Positions 62,873-64,000 of a DNA stretch of 64,000 nucleotides are shown piece after piece. How positions within the stretch are numbered: the first letter of the stretch is position 1; each line of letters starts with the position of its first letter. Made by a program: the position numbers and the translations under genes. The DNA is from Cladopsammia gracilis. Lineage: Eukaryota; Cnidaria; Anthozoa; Scleractinia; Dendrophylliidae. The notes under the pieces were generated by a model. That model did not search any database. It was not told the DNA's origin and saw nothing but the letters and a program-made list of their open reading frames with translations. Location of the stretch: NCBI GenBank assembly GCA_022457155.1, contig JAJGOT010000037.1, positions 1,234,501-1,298,500 on the forward strand, read 5' to 3'.

Positions 62873-64000
62873 TATTCCAATCGGGCAAAATAACAGACTG
62901 AGCGGTGTTTTTTAATATGACTTACTTTATTTTGACAGATATCGGGGTTGATTACAGCTTGCTGTGAGTTCTTCAGTTAGAAAAGATAAGTATCTGTTTA
63001 CAAACTTCATGTATATCCCAAGGATTATGGCTTTTAGAATCAGGCGTAAACATACCTACTAAATTAGCGCGGGTGTTCTTTCGGAGGCGCGCCACCCATC
63101 GTTGGCGGGACTCGATCGTACTCTAACTTCGCAAATTCCGAGCCGAATTAAAAGTTTTCAGTACAGGTATCAAAGCGTAGACAGCTTCATAAGTCTCAAA
63201 GTACGACTCTTTTGGCTTCTACTTTAGTCAGATTTCTCTTGTCTTACATTTGTCCCCATATCATACATCAAAAGCTACAAAAATAGCCGTTGACACAGTG
63301 ATTCTGAGCCGCAATGCTTATGGCTAAAAACGCAGCAAAAATTAATTTTTTTTTTATGAGGGAAAGCAGGCCAATAAGTACAACAAAAGACTTTTAAAAA
63401 ACATTAATATTCATACCCTAGCTTTAAGAAATTAAACAGTTGATTTTTTCCTTCAGTTTTCCTTTAATGTAAACAAAGACAAATTTCTTTTTACGCAATT
63501 GCTTTTGTGGATAAGGCCCATTAATAATATTTTTCAAAACTTAAGTTTTTGTTTGTTGCGTGTTTTAATCGGATTCGTGACAATACCCATCGGCCTTTAA
63601 AACCACCGCTTTTAATTTATTAAAATCACTAAACATTATGTTATTCATATTTGCCTCAGCTGAATAGATGTCACATAAAAACTACACTTTATAGCCTTAG
63701 TTTCCTGGCAGTCATACTAAAAGACGTTTGTTTGCCATTGGCTGAGCCGAAACAAATGTATTTCAGCTTGCCTTAAAGAGTGAAAAAAAAGGAGTCGACC
63801 TTAATAGGTTTCGTACGTGAGCTAATAAATAAAAAAAATAAACTAATTGTTATGATAGTGAAAAGTGAAACAGGTAATGAACGATCTTTACCTTAATAAA
63901 TAAACAGCATTAACTAAAATTGATCTTCAAAGATCCTGAAATGTTACTGAATCTTCGTCTTTAAATTCTTACGGGTTTTAAGGCGAATTTTGATATCTGA
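62873..64000. other. No gene recognised to window end
   Basis: AT-rich sequence without recognisable domains, repeats or RNA genes. Confidence 0.5.

Overview
The window looks like a piece of a cnidarian nuclear genome, probably an anthozoan such as a stony coral. The reasons are a multi-exon gene built from phase-1 extracellular modules (MAM, Sushi, SRCR, FTP lectin, PA14), a dense load of Harbinger, Gypsy, Penelope-like, foldback and MITE repeats, and a cnidarian-type Maverick/Polinton. The species assignment is inference. No rRNA, tRNA or CRISPR array was recognised.

Layout. 1-5.2 kb: remnants of a PIF/Harbinger transposon (DDE exon plus Myb/SANT-like gene) and a Penelope-like inverted repeat with a hammerhead-like core. 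6.1-17.6 kb: nine minus-strand exons of one host gene, reading MAM, Sushi, SRCR, SRCR, FTP lectin, PA14, with several foldback elements in its introns. 18.1-22.6 kb: a broken Ty3/Gypsy pol nested inside a ~1.2 kb repeat whose other copies lie at 29.0, 30.3 and 61.7 kb. 23.0-25.9 kb: a Penelope-like GIY-YIG fragment inside a large inverted repeat, then more hairpin elements and TA microsatellites. 25.9-29 kb: no recognised gene.

32,196-52,561: a structurally complete 20,366-bp Maverick/Polinton (virus-like, adintovirus-like) element flanked by the 6-bp target duplication TGCCCA. It carries a protein-primed family B DNA polymerase (interrupted three times), two proteins with repeated helix-turn-helix-like units, a candidate ssDNA-binding protein, a collagen-tipped fibre-like protein, a FtsK/HerA-type packaging ATPase, minor (penton) and major (double jelly-roll) capsid proteins, an adenain-like cysteine protease, a zinc-ribbon ORF followed by a phospholipase A2-like ORF, and a retroviral-type integrase with a chromodomain. 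Virion genes are packed into two divergent blocks at 44.0 kb: ATPase, fibre and membrane protein leftward; PPxY protein, penton, basic protein, MCP, membrane-active protein, protease and integrase rightward. Most starts sit in an A-rich (T)AAAATG context, often fused to the preceding stop codon. Protease and integrase instead appear to begin at GTG and TTG codons sharing bases with the upstream TGA stop.

The most unusual structure is at the element's ends. Each end is an identical 280-bp imperfect palindrome, and both copies point the same way, although the adjacent ~140 bp form ordinary inverted repeats. This resembles flip/flop hairpin telomeres. 52.6-64 kb: repeats, a decayed transposon-type ORF at 56.9-58.6 kb, possible TIRs near 54.3 and 60.7 kb, and the fourth copy of the 1.2 kb repeat, itself carrying a 225-bp MITE.
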